Part shown: one piece after another, positions 1 to 10,959 of the stretch
Layout of the letters: every line of letters begins with the position of its first letter
Position numbering within the stretch: position 1 is the stretch's first letter
Source of the DNA: Symbiodinium natans
Lineage: Eukaryota; Sar; Dinophyceae; Suessiales; Symbiodiniaceae
DNA length: 64,000 nt
Assembly (NCBI GenBank): GCA_905221605.1
Contig: CAJNDS010002255.1
Span: 148,501-212,500 of the forward strand
Direction of reading: 5' to 3'
Notes under the pieces: generated by a model
What the model saw: only the letters and a program-made list of their open reading frames with translations
Database searches by the model: none
What the model was told of the DNA's origin: nothing
Position numbers and translations under genes: made by a program

Positions 1-55
1 TAAACCCTAAACCCTAAACCCTAAACCCTAAACCCTAAACCCTAAACCCTAAACC
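1..55 (+). repeat. CCCTAAA telomere-type array at window start
   Basis: Seven and a half perfect CCCTAAA heptamers open the window. The C-rich strand reads inward, as expected at a left chromosome end. Similar tracts occur inside introns throughout the window and a possible coding exon lies only about 60 bp further in, so this could be a true telomere, a contig edge in a repeat, or simply intronic sequence. Confidence 0.85.
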
Positions 56-113
56 ACAGCTTTAAGGGCTCTAGGGTTCTTTTCGGCTCCTGCAAACTCG
101 CCAGGCTGCCGAC

Positions 114-152
114 CTGCCGCGCCCGCAGGCGCTGGATCAGGGCCAAGGCCTG
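114..152 (-). CDS. candidate coiled-coil exon near window start
   Basis: A 39-nt block on the minus strand lies between an AG acceptor (CAACAG) and a GT donor (GTCGGC). It reads thirteen codons rich in Gln, Leu, Ala and Arg, starting QALALIQRL. It fits the style of the coiled-coil exons at 1.9-3.7 kb on the same strand and may be a more 3' exon of that gene, but the intervening exons were not chained. If it is real, the gene runs to within about 100 bp of the telomere-type array at position 1. Confidence 0.4.
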
Positions 153-190
153 CTGTTGGGCTTCGGGTTTCCTTTGGGGTTTATAGCGGT

Positions 191-480
191 TTAGGGTTTA
201 GGGTTTGGGGTCTAGGGTCCAGGGTTGAGGGTTTAGGGTTTCGGGCTTTCCTTTGGGATGTATAGGGTGTGTAGGGTAATTAAGGCTCTCACCCGCGGAG
301 AACTCTCGGCTCTACTCCCTGGGGTCCTGCTGGCGCTCGCGGGAGACTTCCGGCATGTCCGAACCTGGGGATGAAGGGTTAAGGGTTAAGGGTTTAGGGT
401 TTAGGGTCAAGGCTTTAGGGTTTAGGGCGGTTTAGGGTTAAGGGTTTAGGGTTCAGGGCTTAGGGTTTAGGGAGGTTCAG
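191..480 (+). repeat. degenerate TTTAGGG tracts
   Basis: Two runs of imperfect TTTAGGG heptamers (about 191-250 and 376-480) flank a GC-rich block at 290-360. Variants such as TCTAGGG, TTGAGGG and TTAAGGG are mixed in. No gene was resolved here. Confidence 0.7.
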
Positions 481-1658
481 GTTTAGGGGAAGATCTGCCA
501 TCCGCAGATGCGTTTGGGAGATGTCCTTCGAGTATCTTTGTGTTTAAACTGCCACGTGGGGCACATACTGCTGCAAGGGCTTACCATGCATGCGCCCAAG
601 TGCATGTTTCATTGAGTACCCACACCCCATGGCAAGACCCTTGAAACACATTGAATCTCTCTCTGTCCGTCTCTGTCTTCGAGACTCTACCAAAGTGCTA
701 AATGTCCCAAACAGGCCTGAAGCCCAACATCCCTAAACCCATCCAAAACCCCCCAAACCCTAAACCCCAAACCGCAAACCCTAATTAAACTAAACCCCCT
801 AACCCTGAACCCTAAACCCTAAACCCACTCAGGAGCCACAACTTTTCGAGGCTCATGCTTCGACTGTCATCGCCCCTAAGGGAAGTCTCAAGGGTGCGCA
901 CCTGCTTGCGCCAAGAAGAAGGGCTTCGGGCAGCCACCATAGTAGCCACTAGGAGCTTGCGAGGGTTCAGGGTGTTTTTGTGGCTCGGCTGGTTTTTAGG
1001 TCTTCGGGAGCTTTTTCTGGCTTTCTTGGTCGTGGGTCGCATCCAGCATTTCATATCAGCTAAGTCTTTCTTTTGCCAGCTACTGAAGCCCAAAACCCTA
1101 GAAACCCTAACCCTGAACGAACCCGGCAGAAGTTCAACGTCTGCCGAGATCTCTCAGCACCGGTGCCTTCTGCTCAAGGAGCTCCTGCTCCTCGACAGAA
1201 AGGGTGGGACATACGAAAGAGGGGAGGGAGTTTGTTTCTGTTGCCTCAGTCGCAGGGCCCCAAATGGGTTTCTTCTCTCAAAGTATGGTCCCTTTTGGGG
1301 TTCCTGTTCTACTACGGAGCCTTGTATATTTAGGTTACCCAAACAAGGTTCATAATTTAGAGAGATTCCCCCGAAATTGCACCCCCAAGGCCCTTCCTGC
1401 TCGCTGGCGGAGAGCGCAGCTGCAAGCCGGCGTGAGCCGCTGGCTTCCTGGCAGAGACTCTTCCCGAACATCACCAGAGCTGGTCCTCTGATCATCTCTA
1501 TGATATAGGTACGATACCCTTGTGGTCTATATAGCTTGTCGAGTTGTAGCCCTTATACTTATACACCCAGAAAGGAAGATGTTCAGCTACCGTTCGCTGC
1601 CCGCCTCTGTCAGCTCCTGACGGCAGCTTAGCAACCTCAGCTGCAGTGCGTTTGAATA

Positions 1659-1727
1659 CTGTACTTCTACCCCACTTATGAGCCCCTGAGGTGCCCTAAC
1701 ATGGTTATAAGTACAGTTAAAAATACG
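1659..1727 (+). mobile_element. MITE-like element, family 4 (GTAC..TACAGTTA ends)
   Basis: This segment is clearly similar to 31123-31213. Both share GTACTT near one end, a central block CACT..AGCCCCT..GTGCCC..ATGGTTATA, and TACAGTTA at the other end. The 31 kb copy has inverted ends (TAACTGTACTTGTA against TATAGGTACAGTTA). The shared core and unrelated flanks suggest a short non-autonomous element. Confidence 0.55.
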
Positions 1728-1949
1728 GTTTCATTCGGTTTGGAGTTGGAGCTACTCTGGCCCGTGCCCAGTGCTAAAGAACACAGGTGTTGGGCAACCG
1801 GTAAGCTGCCTCAAGCCTGATTTAGCTTGGGGTGCCACTCAGATTGAAAGGAGGCGAAGGTCTCGGACTCCTGAAAGGCATGCGGTATCTCGCAAAAAGA
1901 CAATGCTTGGCAGGCGCCCTCCCGCAGGATGCAATATGTGACTATGGGC

Positions 1950-2594
1950 AGGATCCTGCTGCAACCGCCCCTGCAAGGACACCACGCAGTCGTCGGCCAC
2001 CTGGCGCAATGCGCCGGTACCGACTCTACTGTTCGCGGCTGGTGCTGCCATTGTAGCTGTTTTCAAGGGATGCTACAACTGCCTTTTCCAATCAATGCTC
2101 CTGCCAACGTCCTCCACCTGTTATGTTCGGGCCGCGAGCCTGGAGCTGCCAGATGGCTCTGGTCAGCGCGCTTTGGTGCGCCTCCTCATGCTCTTGCCTC
2201 AGAAAATGGGCAGCGCATCTCTAAATCGGCCAGCGAACTTCGGCATACCCTGCTTTTGACACAGGTGAATTCAGAGCTCTTCGGCCGTGCCTCAGGGTGG
2301 CTACCAGCTCCTCCTCGTTCTGACGCACCTGGCGAAGCTTGCGCAACGCTTTGAATGGGCCAGAGGCCCCACTCCCGCATGAGTGCCTTCTGAAGCTCCG
2401 CTGCGGCCTGCTCCTTCTCCTTCCTCAGTGTGGTGGTCACGATAGCGCCACGACGCCACTGTCTAACCCCTAATGTTGCTAAACTCAGCTCAACCCGAAG
2501 AGGTTTCGCATGAGCGAGAGAGAAAGAAACAGAGAGAGAGAGAGATGAAGAAAGAGAGAGAGAGAGATACAGAGAGAGAGAAAGAGAGAGAAAG

Positions 2595-2625
<31 letters not shown>

Positions 2626-2701
2626 GACACGAATGCTGGAAATTAAGTGTGACGCTTCAGAGTCTGGAGCTGCTGCCGCAACGCGCTCACCTTGGCGTCA
2701 G
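1950..2701 (-). CDS. coiled-coil protein, five phase-consistent exons
   Basis: Five short minus-strand exons join in one frame: 2656-2701, 2387-2423, 2291-2337, 2140-2197 and 1950-2000. All acceptors end in AG, and the donors I chose all begin GC (for example CTGAA|GCGTCA, CAGAAG|GCACTC, CTGAG|GCACGG, CTCCAG|GCTCGC). The joined peptide has heptad-like runs of Glu, Lys, Gln, Leu and Ala, including KEKEQAAAELQK followed by LRQVRQNEEELVATL, so a long coiled coil is likely. Function is unknown; cytoskeletal or scaffold proteins are typical of such sequence. Single coiled-coil-like exons on the same strand at 3599-3664, 3043-3084, about 4045-4117 and 114-152 probably belong to the same gene. No start or stop codon was identified. 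Confidence 0.7.
2513..2629 (+). repeat. (GA)n / AAAGAGAGAG purine repeat
   Basis: About 115 bp of almost pure purine sequence made of GAGA dinucleotides and the decamer AAAGAGAGAG. It lies between exons 2656-2701 and 2387-2423 of the coiled-coil gene, so it is intronic; on the coding strand it is a TC tract. Confidence 0.9.
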
Positions 2702-3042
2702 CTGCGCGATGCAGGATGAGGGCTTCTGGGATCTCAGCAAGCTGACCTGAGAGAGCACGCACGACGGGCAAGAAGAACCAAGCATCGCACTTCGCCGGAT
2801 GCTTCTTCCAAAAAGGCCTTGCCATCGCACGACACTGTCTTGACAGCCAGCCTCATCCCCCACACAAGTCTGCAGCGGTATGTATTCGCTACATGTTCAA
2901 CAGTAAGCCATCTCGGGCACCTGAAATAAATGCATTTGGCGTTTCAGGTTAGAGTACAACTATTTTCAAGAGTAGAGCCCCCAAAGAAACCAGGCCGAAT
3001 CTAGAGCAATTCCCAGTCAATGCTGTGCAGCTTGATGCGCAC

Positions 3043-3084
3043 CTGCCGCTGCTCCGCGAACTCCGTCCGCAGGCGGGAGACGGC
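3043..3084 (-). CDS. coiled-coil exon (14 codons)
   Basis: Acceptor CGACCAG and donor GTGCGC bound fourteen codons on the minus strand reading AVSRLRTEFAEQRQ, a clear amphipathic helix. The exon begins and ends in phase 0. It was not joined to the next exon at 2701, which needs an incoming phase of 1, so an exon in between is probably missing from my model. Confidence 0.5.
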
Positions 3085-3598
3085 CTGGTCGACCCATGTC
3101 GACCCAGCGCCCAGAATGCGGCTTAAGGCTTATGCGGGTTCAGGATTTGTGGGGTTCATAGGGCATAAGGCTTACACGGTTCATAATGCTCAAGCCTTTG
3201 AGCCGAAGAATCGCCTTGGATTCCCCCAGACCGGGACCCGCACTTGAGGCCAGTCATGTAGGATTTTGAGGCCTTTGGGTCGATTTAGGGCGTGTAAGGA
3301 TTTCGGAATCGGGGGTGTTAGGGTTTGTGGTTTAGGTTCCCTGTAAACCTCCGACACACACTCTCCCGTCCTCTCCCTCGCGCGACAGCTGCCTTGCCTG
3401 GGCCTGGCGAGGCGACCCAGCGAGCTTGAGGGAAGTCAGTCGCATTGCAAACGAAACGCCTGTGGCGCCGTTTAAGCCCTTCAGCCCCTCCGGATCATCT
3501 TTTGAATATAAGAGGCAGCCCCAAAGCACAAATCATAGACCCTGAGCCGATGAGCCCTAGAAACCCTATGAACCGCCCAGAACCCTGTGCCGGCAGAC

Positions 3599-3664
3599 CT
3601 CCTGAAAGGCCAAAGCCGCTGTGTCGCGCTGGGCTTGACAGACCCGCAGCTCTTCGAGCAGCTC
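3599..3664 (-). CDS. coiled-coil exon (22 codons)
   Basis: A strong acceptor (CTCTTCGTTAG) and a GTCTGC donor bound 22 phase-0 codons on the minus strand, beginning ELLEELRVCQAQRD. The heptad pattern matches the exons further downstream on this strand, so I infer one large coiled-coil gene running from about 4.4 kb towards the window start. A further coiled-coil-like block near 4045-4117 (ESADVRAEMKE) is probably an upstream exon. Confidence 0.6.
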
Positions 3665-4119
3665 CTAACGAAGAGATTGCAGGGCCTTTGGGGGCTATAG
3701 GAGTGCAGTCGAGAGGTTCTGCTGGGAGTTTGCCGAGCCACATCACGCCTGAGGAAAAGACTCGACATGTTCGACAGGTTATAGCGAAGTCGCAGAGTTC
3801 ACGGAATGCGCATCTCACCATGCCAGCGTGGCGGAGAAATTCATTGAGCCACCTCAAAAACAGTTGTAGCATCTAAACTTTAAATTGTCCTCAAGAGTTT
3901 GAGCAGTGCGTCGAAAATTCCTCCTGTCTGAAGATGGTCGCTTGCAGTGGCGCATCGCGCGTGTATTCTCAGTCTATCGAGCATCGTCGCTGGTGGGCTG
4001 CTTTAGCATCCCAGGATCAGCCGAACACGTAAACAAGAGAGACCCCCTCTCTGTCTCCTTCATCTCGGCCCGCACGTCAGCTGACTCCTTTTTGGAGCCT
4101 TCCAGTTCCCGCCTCGCAC

Positions 4120-4880
4120 CAAACATCTCACCCTAAACTCCCTCACTCCCTCCAAAACCCGAAATCCTAAGCCAAGTCTCTGAACCCTTCTCCCAAAGTC
4201 AACCCTCAGCTCTAATATGACCCCAAAGACCCCCCAAAACAGACCCCTTAAAAACCAGGCCACAATATGAACCCACGTACACCCGCCCCACCCCCCCATA
4301 AAAACATCAGCCCTCCACACCCTTTCAACAAAAGGCCGCCTCAGAGCCTCGAGGTCCGCTGCGGGGGCCGAGCCGCCCTGCGAGGCCGCAAGCCGGTCCT
4401 GGAAGAGGGCCTCGGGCCGTGCGCGCGGGGGAAGGAAAGAGAGGAGGAGGCCGAACAAACGCTTAGGATTTCGAAGTGTTTTATTATTATTATTTTTATT
4501 TTTTTTTTTTTTTGGGGGGGGGGGGGGCTTACTGTAGGTTTCTATAGGGTTTAGAGTCTATAGAGGGTTTTGGGCTGGTAGGACTAAAGGTGTAGGAAGG
4601 GTGGGAGGATTTGCGACGTTTTTGGGGCCAGAGGGTCTGACGAGTGACTTTTTGCGAGATTGGGCTTGGGAAGTTACGAGTTATGCAGCTATGTATGCAT
4701 AATTGTCACTTTCGGGGTTGAGGCTCGAGAGTTTGGTACAGTTGAGGGCTTCACGTCACGCAGACTCAGCATGCGGGAGCTCGAGAAGCTCGCCACTTTG
4801 CTCCGAAGATTCAATTCTCTTGCATCTGGGAATCATGTACTCTTGACACCTTTGCCACCCATTCGTCATGTGGCAAAATG
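4120..4880. other. intergenic stretch with degenerate telomere-like repeats and homopolymers
   Basis: The stretch holds CCCTAAA-like degenerate sequence (4120-4260), a GC-rich block (4340-4450) with weak coding character on either strand, and a composite homopolymer at 4480-4527 (TTA repeats, about 18 T, then about 14 G). The rest shows no feature I can support. Confidence 0.5.
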
Positions 4881-4887
4881 GCCAACC

Positions 4888-7800
4888 CTAAATCACTGAA
4901 GGCCATTCTTTGAAAGCCACATGCGGAAAAATCAGATGCTTGGGCAGGTTCTGGGCCAGCGTCTGCAGCCCCACATCCGTGAACCTCTTGTTCTCTTCAA
5001 AATCCAAGTGCAGAGAGGTCAGCTGCTTGGGCAGGTTCTGGGCCAGCGTCTGCAGCCCCACATCCGTGAAGTTCTCGTTGAGCCCAAAATTCAAGTGCAG
5101 AGAGGTCAGCTGCTTTCGTTGCGCGCAAAAAATTCAAGTGCAGAGAGGTCAGCTGCTTGGGCAGGTTCGGGGCCAGCGTCTGCAGCCCCACATCCGTGAA
5201 GTTCTCGTTGTGCCAGAAATCCAAGTGCAGAGAGGTCAGCTGCTTGGGCAGGTTCTGGGCCAGCATCTGCAGCCCCACATCCGTGAAGTTCTCGTTGTGC
5301 CAGAAATCCAAGTGCAGAGAGGTCAGCTGCTTGGGCAGGTTCTGGGCCAGCGTCTGCAGCGCCACATCCGTGAAGTTCTCGTTGAGCCCAAAATTCAAGT
5401 GCACAGAGGTCAGCTGCTTGGGCAGGTTCTGGGCCAGCGTCTGCAGCCCCACATCCGTGAACCTCTTGTTCTCTCGAAAATCCACGTGCAGAGAGGTCAG
5501 CTGCTTGGGCAGGTTCTGGGCCAGCGTCTGCAGCCCCACATCCGTGAAGTTCTCGTTGTGCCAGAAATTCAAGCGCAGAGAGGTCAGCTGCTTGGGCAGG
5601 TTCTGGGCCAGCGTCTGCAGCCCCACATCTGTGAACCTCCGTTTCTCACGAAGATCCAAGTGCAGAGAGGTCAGCTGCTTGGGCAGGTTCTGGGCCAGCG
5701 TCTGCAGCCCCACATCCGTGAAGTTCTCATTCCACCCAAAATTCAAGTGCAAAGAAGTCAGCTGCTTGGGCAGGTTCTGGGCCAGTGTCTGCAACCCCAC
5801 ATCCGTGAAGTTCTCGTTGCACCAATATTCCAAGTGCAGAGAGGTCAGCTGCTTGGGCAGGTTCTGGGCCAGCGTCTGCAGCCCCACATCTGTGAACCTC
5901 TTGTTCTTTCGAATATGCACGTGCAGAGAGGTCAGCTGCTTGGGCAGGTTCTGGGCCAGCGTCTGCAGCCCCACATCCGTGAAGTTCTCGTTGTGCCAGA
6001 AATCCAAGTGCAGAGAGGTCAGCTGCTTGGGCAGGTTCTGGGCCAGCGCCTGCAGCCCCACATCCGTGAAGTTCTCGTTGCGCCAAAAATCCAAGTGCAG
6101 AGAGGTCAGCTGCTTGGGCAGGTTCTGGGCCAGCGTCTGCAGCCCCACATCCGTGAACCTCTTGTTCTCTTCAAAATCCAAGTGCAGAGAGGTCAGCTGC
6201 TTGGGCAGGTTCTGGGCCAGCGCCTGCAGCCCCACATCCGTGAAGTTCTCGTTGTGCCAGAAATCCAAGTGCAGAAAGGTCAGCTGCTTGGGCAGGTTCT
6301 GGGCCAGCGCCTGCAGCCCCACATCCGTGAAGTTCTCGTTGTGCCAGAAATCCAAGTGCAGAGAGGTCAGCTGCTTGGGCAGGTTCTGGGCCAGCGCCTG
6401 CAGCCCCACATCCGTGAAGTTCTCGTTGTGCCAGGAATCCAAGTGCAGAGAGGTCAGCTGCTTGGGCAGGTTCTGGGCCAGCGCCTGCAGCCCCACATCC
6501 GTGAAGTTCTCGTTGTGCCAGAAATCCAAGTGCAGAGAGGTCAGCTGCTTGGGCAGGTTCTGGGCCAGCGTCTGCAGCCCCACATCCGTGAAGTTCTCAT
6601 TCCACCCAAAATTCAAGTGCAAAGAAGTCAGCTGCTTGGGCAGGTTCTGGGCCAGTGTCTGCAACCCCACATCCGTGAAGTTCTCCTGGCTGTCGAAGGT
6701 CAAGGAGAGCAGCTGGAGGCTGTAGGGATGCTTGACAGCGAGATCCTGTCGGCAGATCATAACAACAAGACATGGGACCTGACTGCGCTGTCTGAGAACA
6801 CGCGCACGCGTGCTGTACTGACATGCAAGCAGGACGACTGTCGGAAAAGCAGTGTCCTGGAGGAACACATCGTCGTCGAAGGCTGCCCCAAAGCGTATGC
6901 GCAGAGTGGACAAGTTCGGGTCCTCCAAGAAATGACTGGCCAGCGACCAGGCGTCACCAGCATGGCTGCAGTCTGCGCCGAAGTCGAGAGTGAGGTCTGC
7001 CGGGTCGGGGGACAGCAGCATCTTCGCGACGGGGGTCCAGGCTTCCGGCAAGTCGCACAAGGCATCCGGGCAGTGCCGCCCCAAGAGCCGCAGGAGCTCC
7101 ACCATGCCAGCTACGTCGCCCTGCCAGCAGCCCAGCATGCACTTCAGGAGGACGCGGCTTTCGGCGACGAACTCCTGCCGCTTGTCCTCCACCTCCCGCC
7201 GCTCTGCGCCCGATGCCTGCATGGCCCTGATCATCAGCAGGCTCAGCTGCGAGAACATGAGGAGGAAGCGCACGGCCAGCTCAGACTTCGGGTCTTGCAG
7301 CTCAGCCTTGGCCGCCATCAGCATCTTGTCCCTGGCCTTCCGGACCTCCCACACCCACTGCGGCAGACCGCGGTACTCGGGCAGACTTGCCCCGAAGTCC
7401 TGAAGAACGGACGACACGGTCTGCGATTCGATGAGCCACTCCCAGCACTGCGCGCCCTTGATGGCATCCTTCAGCCGCCGCTCCGCGCCCCGCATGCCCT
7501 CGGCCAGCATCGCCACGTCCCGGTGCACCAGGGCCATCTCGGCCTTGAGCTCCTGCTTCGCCGCCACCACGACCGTCTCCGCATCGAAGCAGACGGCACC
7601 GGCCCGTGTCAGGATGCCGCCGCCGAGACCAGGCTGCACGACCTCGGTTTCCACGGCGTCGTGCAACGTGTCGAAGTAGGACGCTTCGTTGCCTTGCATG
7701 GAATGGCTCGAGAGTGGGAAGCCCGGCCTTCCGACAGAATGGGCCTGCCCCACGTGCACGAAGCCGTCGCGCTCCAGGGGCACTCGCGGAACTGGGTCGG

Positions 7801-9773
7801 CTCGGTTCACGAAGCGGGCTGTCCGACTCTGCAGGCCCAGCTGCTCATAGAGTCTGAAGAAAGGTGCCGTGCCCACCCTGGGGCTTCCGAAGGTCACCAC
7901 CGCCTGCACGCGACAGCCCAGCTTCAAACGCAGGTGGACGGCAGCCAACGTGGCCAGGGCTCCGCCCAAGGAGTGGCCTGCCAGGTGAACCACAGCGTGG
8001 GGCGCGCTCCCTCTGCAGGCAACGCGCCCGGCCAGCCACGCGAGAAGCTCCGACTGGACGGCGGCGTAGGCGCGTTGGAAACCTCGGTGAACTCCAACCT
8101 CGACGCCCATCCTGGCCAGGTCTTCGGGGCTGCAAAGGTCGGCGCTCAGCGGCTCGATTGCTGAGTCCAAGTTGGTGTGCCAGTTGGCGCCAGACCGCAC
8201 TCCCAAGTGCCCTTCGGAAACCGTGCCGCGGAAGGCAATCTCCACTGAGCCGCCCGGGAGCTCTCTGCCGATGATGCGCGTGTTGGTGGGCCGATGATGC
8301 GTGATGACCTCCCAGACATGCTCATCTTGGGACACGCAGCCGCGGCTGGCTGCGTGATACGCTGCGTTGGCCATTCGCCAGTAGCGGCTGACCCCGCTCT
8401 TGCAGAAGGAACCACCTTGCAGCAACGACTCGGGGGACATCTCTGCGTCGGCCTCCTCAACGTCGGCCTGGATACTGGTATCCGTGGCAGGCTGGGACGC
8501 TTCTTGGCCGGGTAGGTGCAATAAGTTGGCGGGGACATTGAACTCCCCAAGTTGCATCTCCGGCAACTGCTCAGGCGCTGCGGCCTGGCTTTCGCTCTCC
8601 ACCTGGTGCTCGCAAACTCCTACTCTTGGGGCTTCTACCGATCTCGTTTTCCTGGCTGACCTACTAGTGCGCACCCGGCATGTGAACGACCAAAGGTTCA
8701 GGGTCCGAAGATTGTCGTGATTGGGATGAAGCCGTGCCTGCGAATGACTGGAGCCGGGGGAACTCCGATCGTTTGCGCGCTCTTCTGCTTGAGCCTGTTC
8801 CGGAACATCCGAAGACTCCGGCGGAAGCTGTGAGAGTGCCTGCCCAGCCATGTCCTCGGCAGACGCATATGGTCTTTCGAAGACTGCTGTAAGCCAACGA
8901 ATCAAGTCAGTCAGTCAATATTCAATATTCAACACTCAGGACATACAGGTATAAATAGGTTTGAGGGCTTGAGAGTCGTGAGTCTTGACAAGCATCATCC
9001 CAAACGGCTTCCAGGAAGCCCTCCTTCTGCGACAAGCTCGCTCGAGCCTCCTCCAATTCGGCGTCCTTCTGCTGGAGGGTCTTGCGAACCTCCTGAAGGT
9101 CGGCGTCCTTCTCGTGGATGGTCCTTCCCGAGGCTTCGGCTGGAGACTCTAAGTCTGTAATGTCATGTGAGACATCAGATCATGGCCCAGGGAACCACCC
9201 AACAAAACGTGGCATTTCGTGGAATCCCTGGCCCTAGACCTAGATGCCCTATAGAGGTCCTTTCCAGTCGCTCCACCTCCCTCAGCTCTTCGGCTGAGGG
9301 TGCCGGCGCCGGGTCCCCGCTCACACTCTCCGGCGCAAGCTGAAGCAGCCTGCCGAGCATCTCCCTGCGGTCGCAACCATCCGCCACGGAAAGCACATCC
9401 CGCGCCGTGAGCGCGTTGAGCTGGCCCAGCATCCTGCAGAAGTCCTCCTCCTCGTCGGCTTCCGCCACTTGCACGTGGGGAGGGCCGTGGGATGTGATGA
9501 TGCAATAGCGGCATGTTGATGCACCCCCGAAACTGCGGAGGTAGCTCAACCAAGGCAAGCTGTCACGAAGCCCGATGAAGGCGCCCTCCTGGCTTGGAGG
9601 AAACCTGCCGGGCGGGGGGGGGGGGGACTCGCGCGCCAGTTGCACATCGACTCCGAGGCTCCCAACATGCGCCATCACTCATCTGCTTTGTAGACCCGAG
9701 CCTTTTCCAAGAGCCGGCGGTGCCGTCATCCGGCCATTCCTTGAAGTCCTCCTTGCGGAGAAAAGGCATGGGC
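4888..9773 (-). CDS. class 3 lipase fused to RI-like leucine-rich repeats
   Basis: The main exon begins at the acceptor TTACAG (first base 8886) and is open to 4997. Counting from the open frame's first codon at 8905, a lipase_3 domain spans about residues 165-420. It has the nucleophile elbow GHSLGGA (Ser312), FGSPRVG, Asp370 in NRADPVPRVP and His401 in SSHSMQG, so the Ser-Asp-His triad looks intact. A helical linker follows, then about 18 in-frame 29-residue RNase-inhibitor-type LRRs (FTDVGLQTLAQNLPKQLTSL) from residue about 739. A 44-bp deletion inside one repeat near 5100-5143 shifts the frame; two more repeats and a stop at 4888 lie in the other frame. Upstream minus-strand exons seem to belong to it: 8990 to about 9146 (coiled coil, EKDADLQEVRKTLQQKDAEL; donor T|GTCAAG in phase with 8886), about 9240-9585, and 9773 downwards with ATG at 9767-9769. 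The open frame at 8905 starts with TTG; the first internal ATG is at 8849-8851. Confidence 0.75.
4930..6690 (-). repeat. 87-bp coding tandem repeat (LRR array)
   Basis: About twenty units of 87 bp (29 codons) encode the LRRs of the lipase fusion. Spacing is exact for nearly all units (for instance CCGTGAA at 5194 and 5281). Neighbours are near-identical at the nucleotide level except at a few variable codons after the LHLDF strand (WHNEN, EENKR, GWNEN, RENKR). One unit is shortened to 43 bp at about 5100-5143. The near-identity suggests recent unequal exchange or gene conversion, with variation confined to a short surface segment. Confidence 0.9.
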
Positions 9774-9858
9774 CTGGCGTCGGCAAAACATGGGCAAAGT
9801 CACACGTCCACAGCCCCATGAAGCCTATGAACGGATGGGCGAAAACCGGAGCTACCGG

Positions 9859-10780
9859 CTAGAAGGCGTCGCATATGTCATCAGCAAGTGCGGTAGAACG
9901 TGGTGCTGTCAGTGCTGTCTCACTCTCTTCCGGCAGGCATTCCGGGCCTGAAGTCTCGGCGCCACCAAACTCTACCTGGGCCCTTTGGTCCAAAAAATGG
10001 GCTGAGAAAGCCATCCAAGTCATCCAAGGTGGTCGCAAGCTCCGCTCTGCAAGCAGTTTGCAGCCCTCGCACGGAGAATCCACCAAACCCGGCGTCGCTA
10101 AGGCAGCAAGTTGCTGCTGGCAAGTTACAGGAGGGCACCTGAGGTTCCGGCCCGCTCCTTTTCCCAAAGCTCCTGGGCCTGCGCTCTGTATGGCACTATG
10201 AGACTCATGAAGCTGCACATGAAGGGGGGACATGAGGGGTCGAACGGCCGAATGCTTTGTGTAGTATTGTGCGCGCCTCGGCCAGCTGCCTTTGGCAGGC
10301 TTCCGCGCGACCTGCAGACTCGCTCTGAGAGCGTTCTGCCACTGGTAGCACTTCGGCACACAGAGGCCCGCCTCTCTCATACTCCCTCTTGCGGCCGCAT
10401 GCTGACACTATTGCTGCTAGAAGCATCGCACGGCCCCACCGGCAAGTCTATACCACAAGCATCTACTTCGTCGGGTCGGCCTATCAGAAGTTCCCGCTCC
10501 TTCAGGCAGATCCGATTCAGAAAGCCCACCTTCGTCCCAGGACTCAAGGGCCGATGCAGAAGAACTGAATCTGCTGACTTGGTGCTGGGAATTGCCAAAA
10601 TCGACACGGATAGAGCCCATGTTTTGCATAGTTTTCGCACAGAGACTCGCTACCAGGATAAAGGATGGTTTCAACTGCCTACGATTTCTGGCATGTTCTG
10701 GCCATGAACCTCGGCAGGCCCGCCTGCTCCTTCCGCTCTTTCCGCTCTTCCTCGAGGTCTTTCTCCAAGGTGGCAGCCAC
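9859..10780 (-). CDS. coiled-coil protein, 3' part, five phase-consistent exons
   Basis: Exons 10724-10780, 10579-10678, 10275-10335, 10139-10185 and 9859-10097 join without a phase break to a TAG stop at 9859-9861. Donors are GC (GAGCAG|GCGGGC), GT (CCAA|GTCAGC), GC (GAGGC|GCGCAC) and GT (CTCAG|GTGCCC); the last acceptor is CTTGCTGCCTTAG. The first exon reads VAATLEKDLEEERKERKEQ, and later exons continue Gln/Glu/Ala-rich helices (RAEACQRQLAEA, AQAQELWEKERAG). The last exon codes 79 codons including an acidic tail that ends ALADDICDAF. Exon-like sequence near 10847-10960 is probably further upstream. It lies just upstream of the lipase gene on the same strand. I do not recognise the family. 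Confidence 0.65.
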
Positions 10781-10959
10781 CTTAAAGGTCGCGTCCGGTC
10801 ATCACAAGAGTTCTGCGAACATCCTTGACAGGCTTACTTCAATCCTTCAGCCCGAGATTCCCCGAACTCTGCAGACGTACTCGCTACATCAGCATTCACG
10901 CTCGGGCTTCGCACGGTGTCCAAGGCTATTGCGACCTTCGTGGGGCTGGTACCTGGCAC

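Noticed and set aside
4980-5140. A 43-bp intron or splice event explaining the LRR frame change
   Set aside because: The break removes 44 bp from the middle of a repeat unit and leaves no AG or G[TCA] boundaries that restore the frame.
4910-8164. 1084-codon plus-strand open frame
   Set aside because: It is the complement of the minus-strand lipase/LRR exon; the peptide is a monotonous Gln/Leu/Val repeat with no domain, while the minus strand gives clear LRR and lipase motifs.
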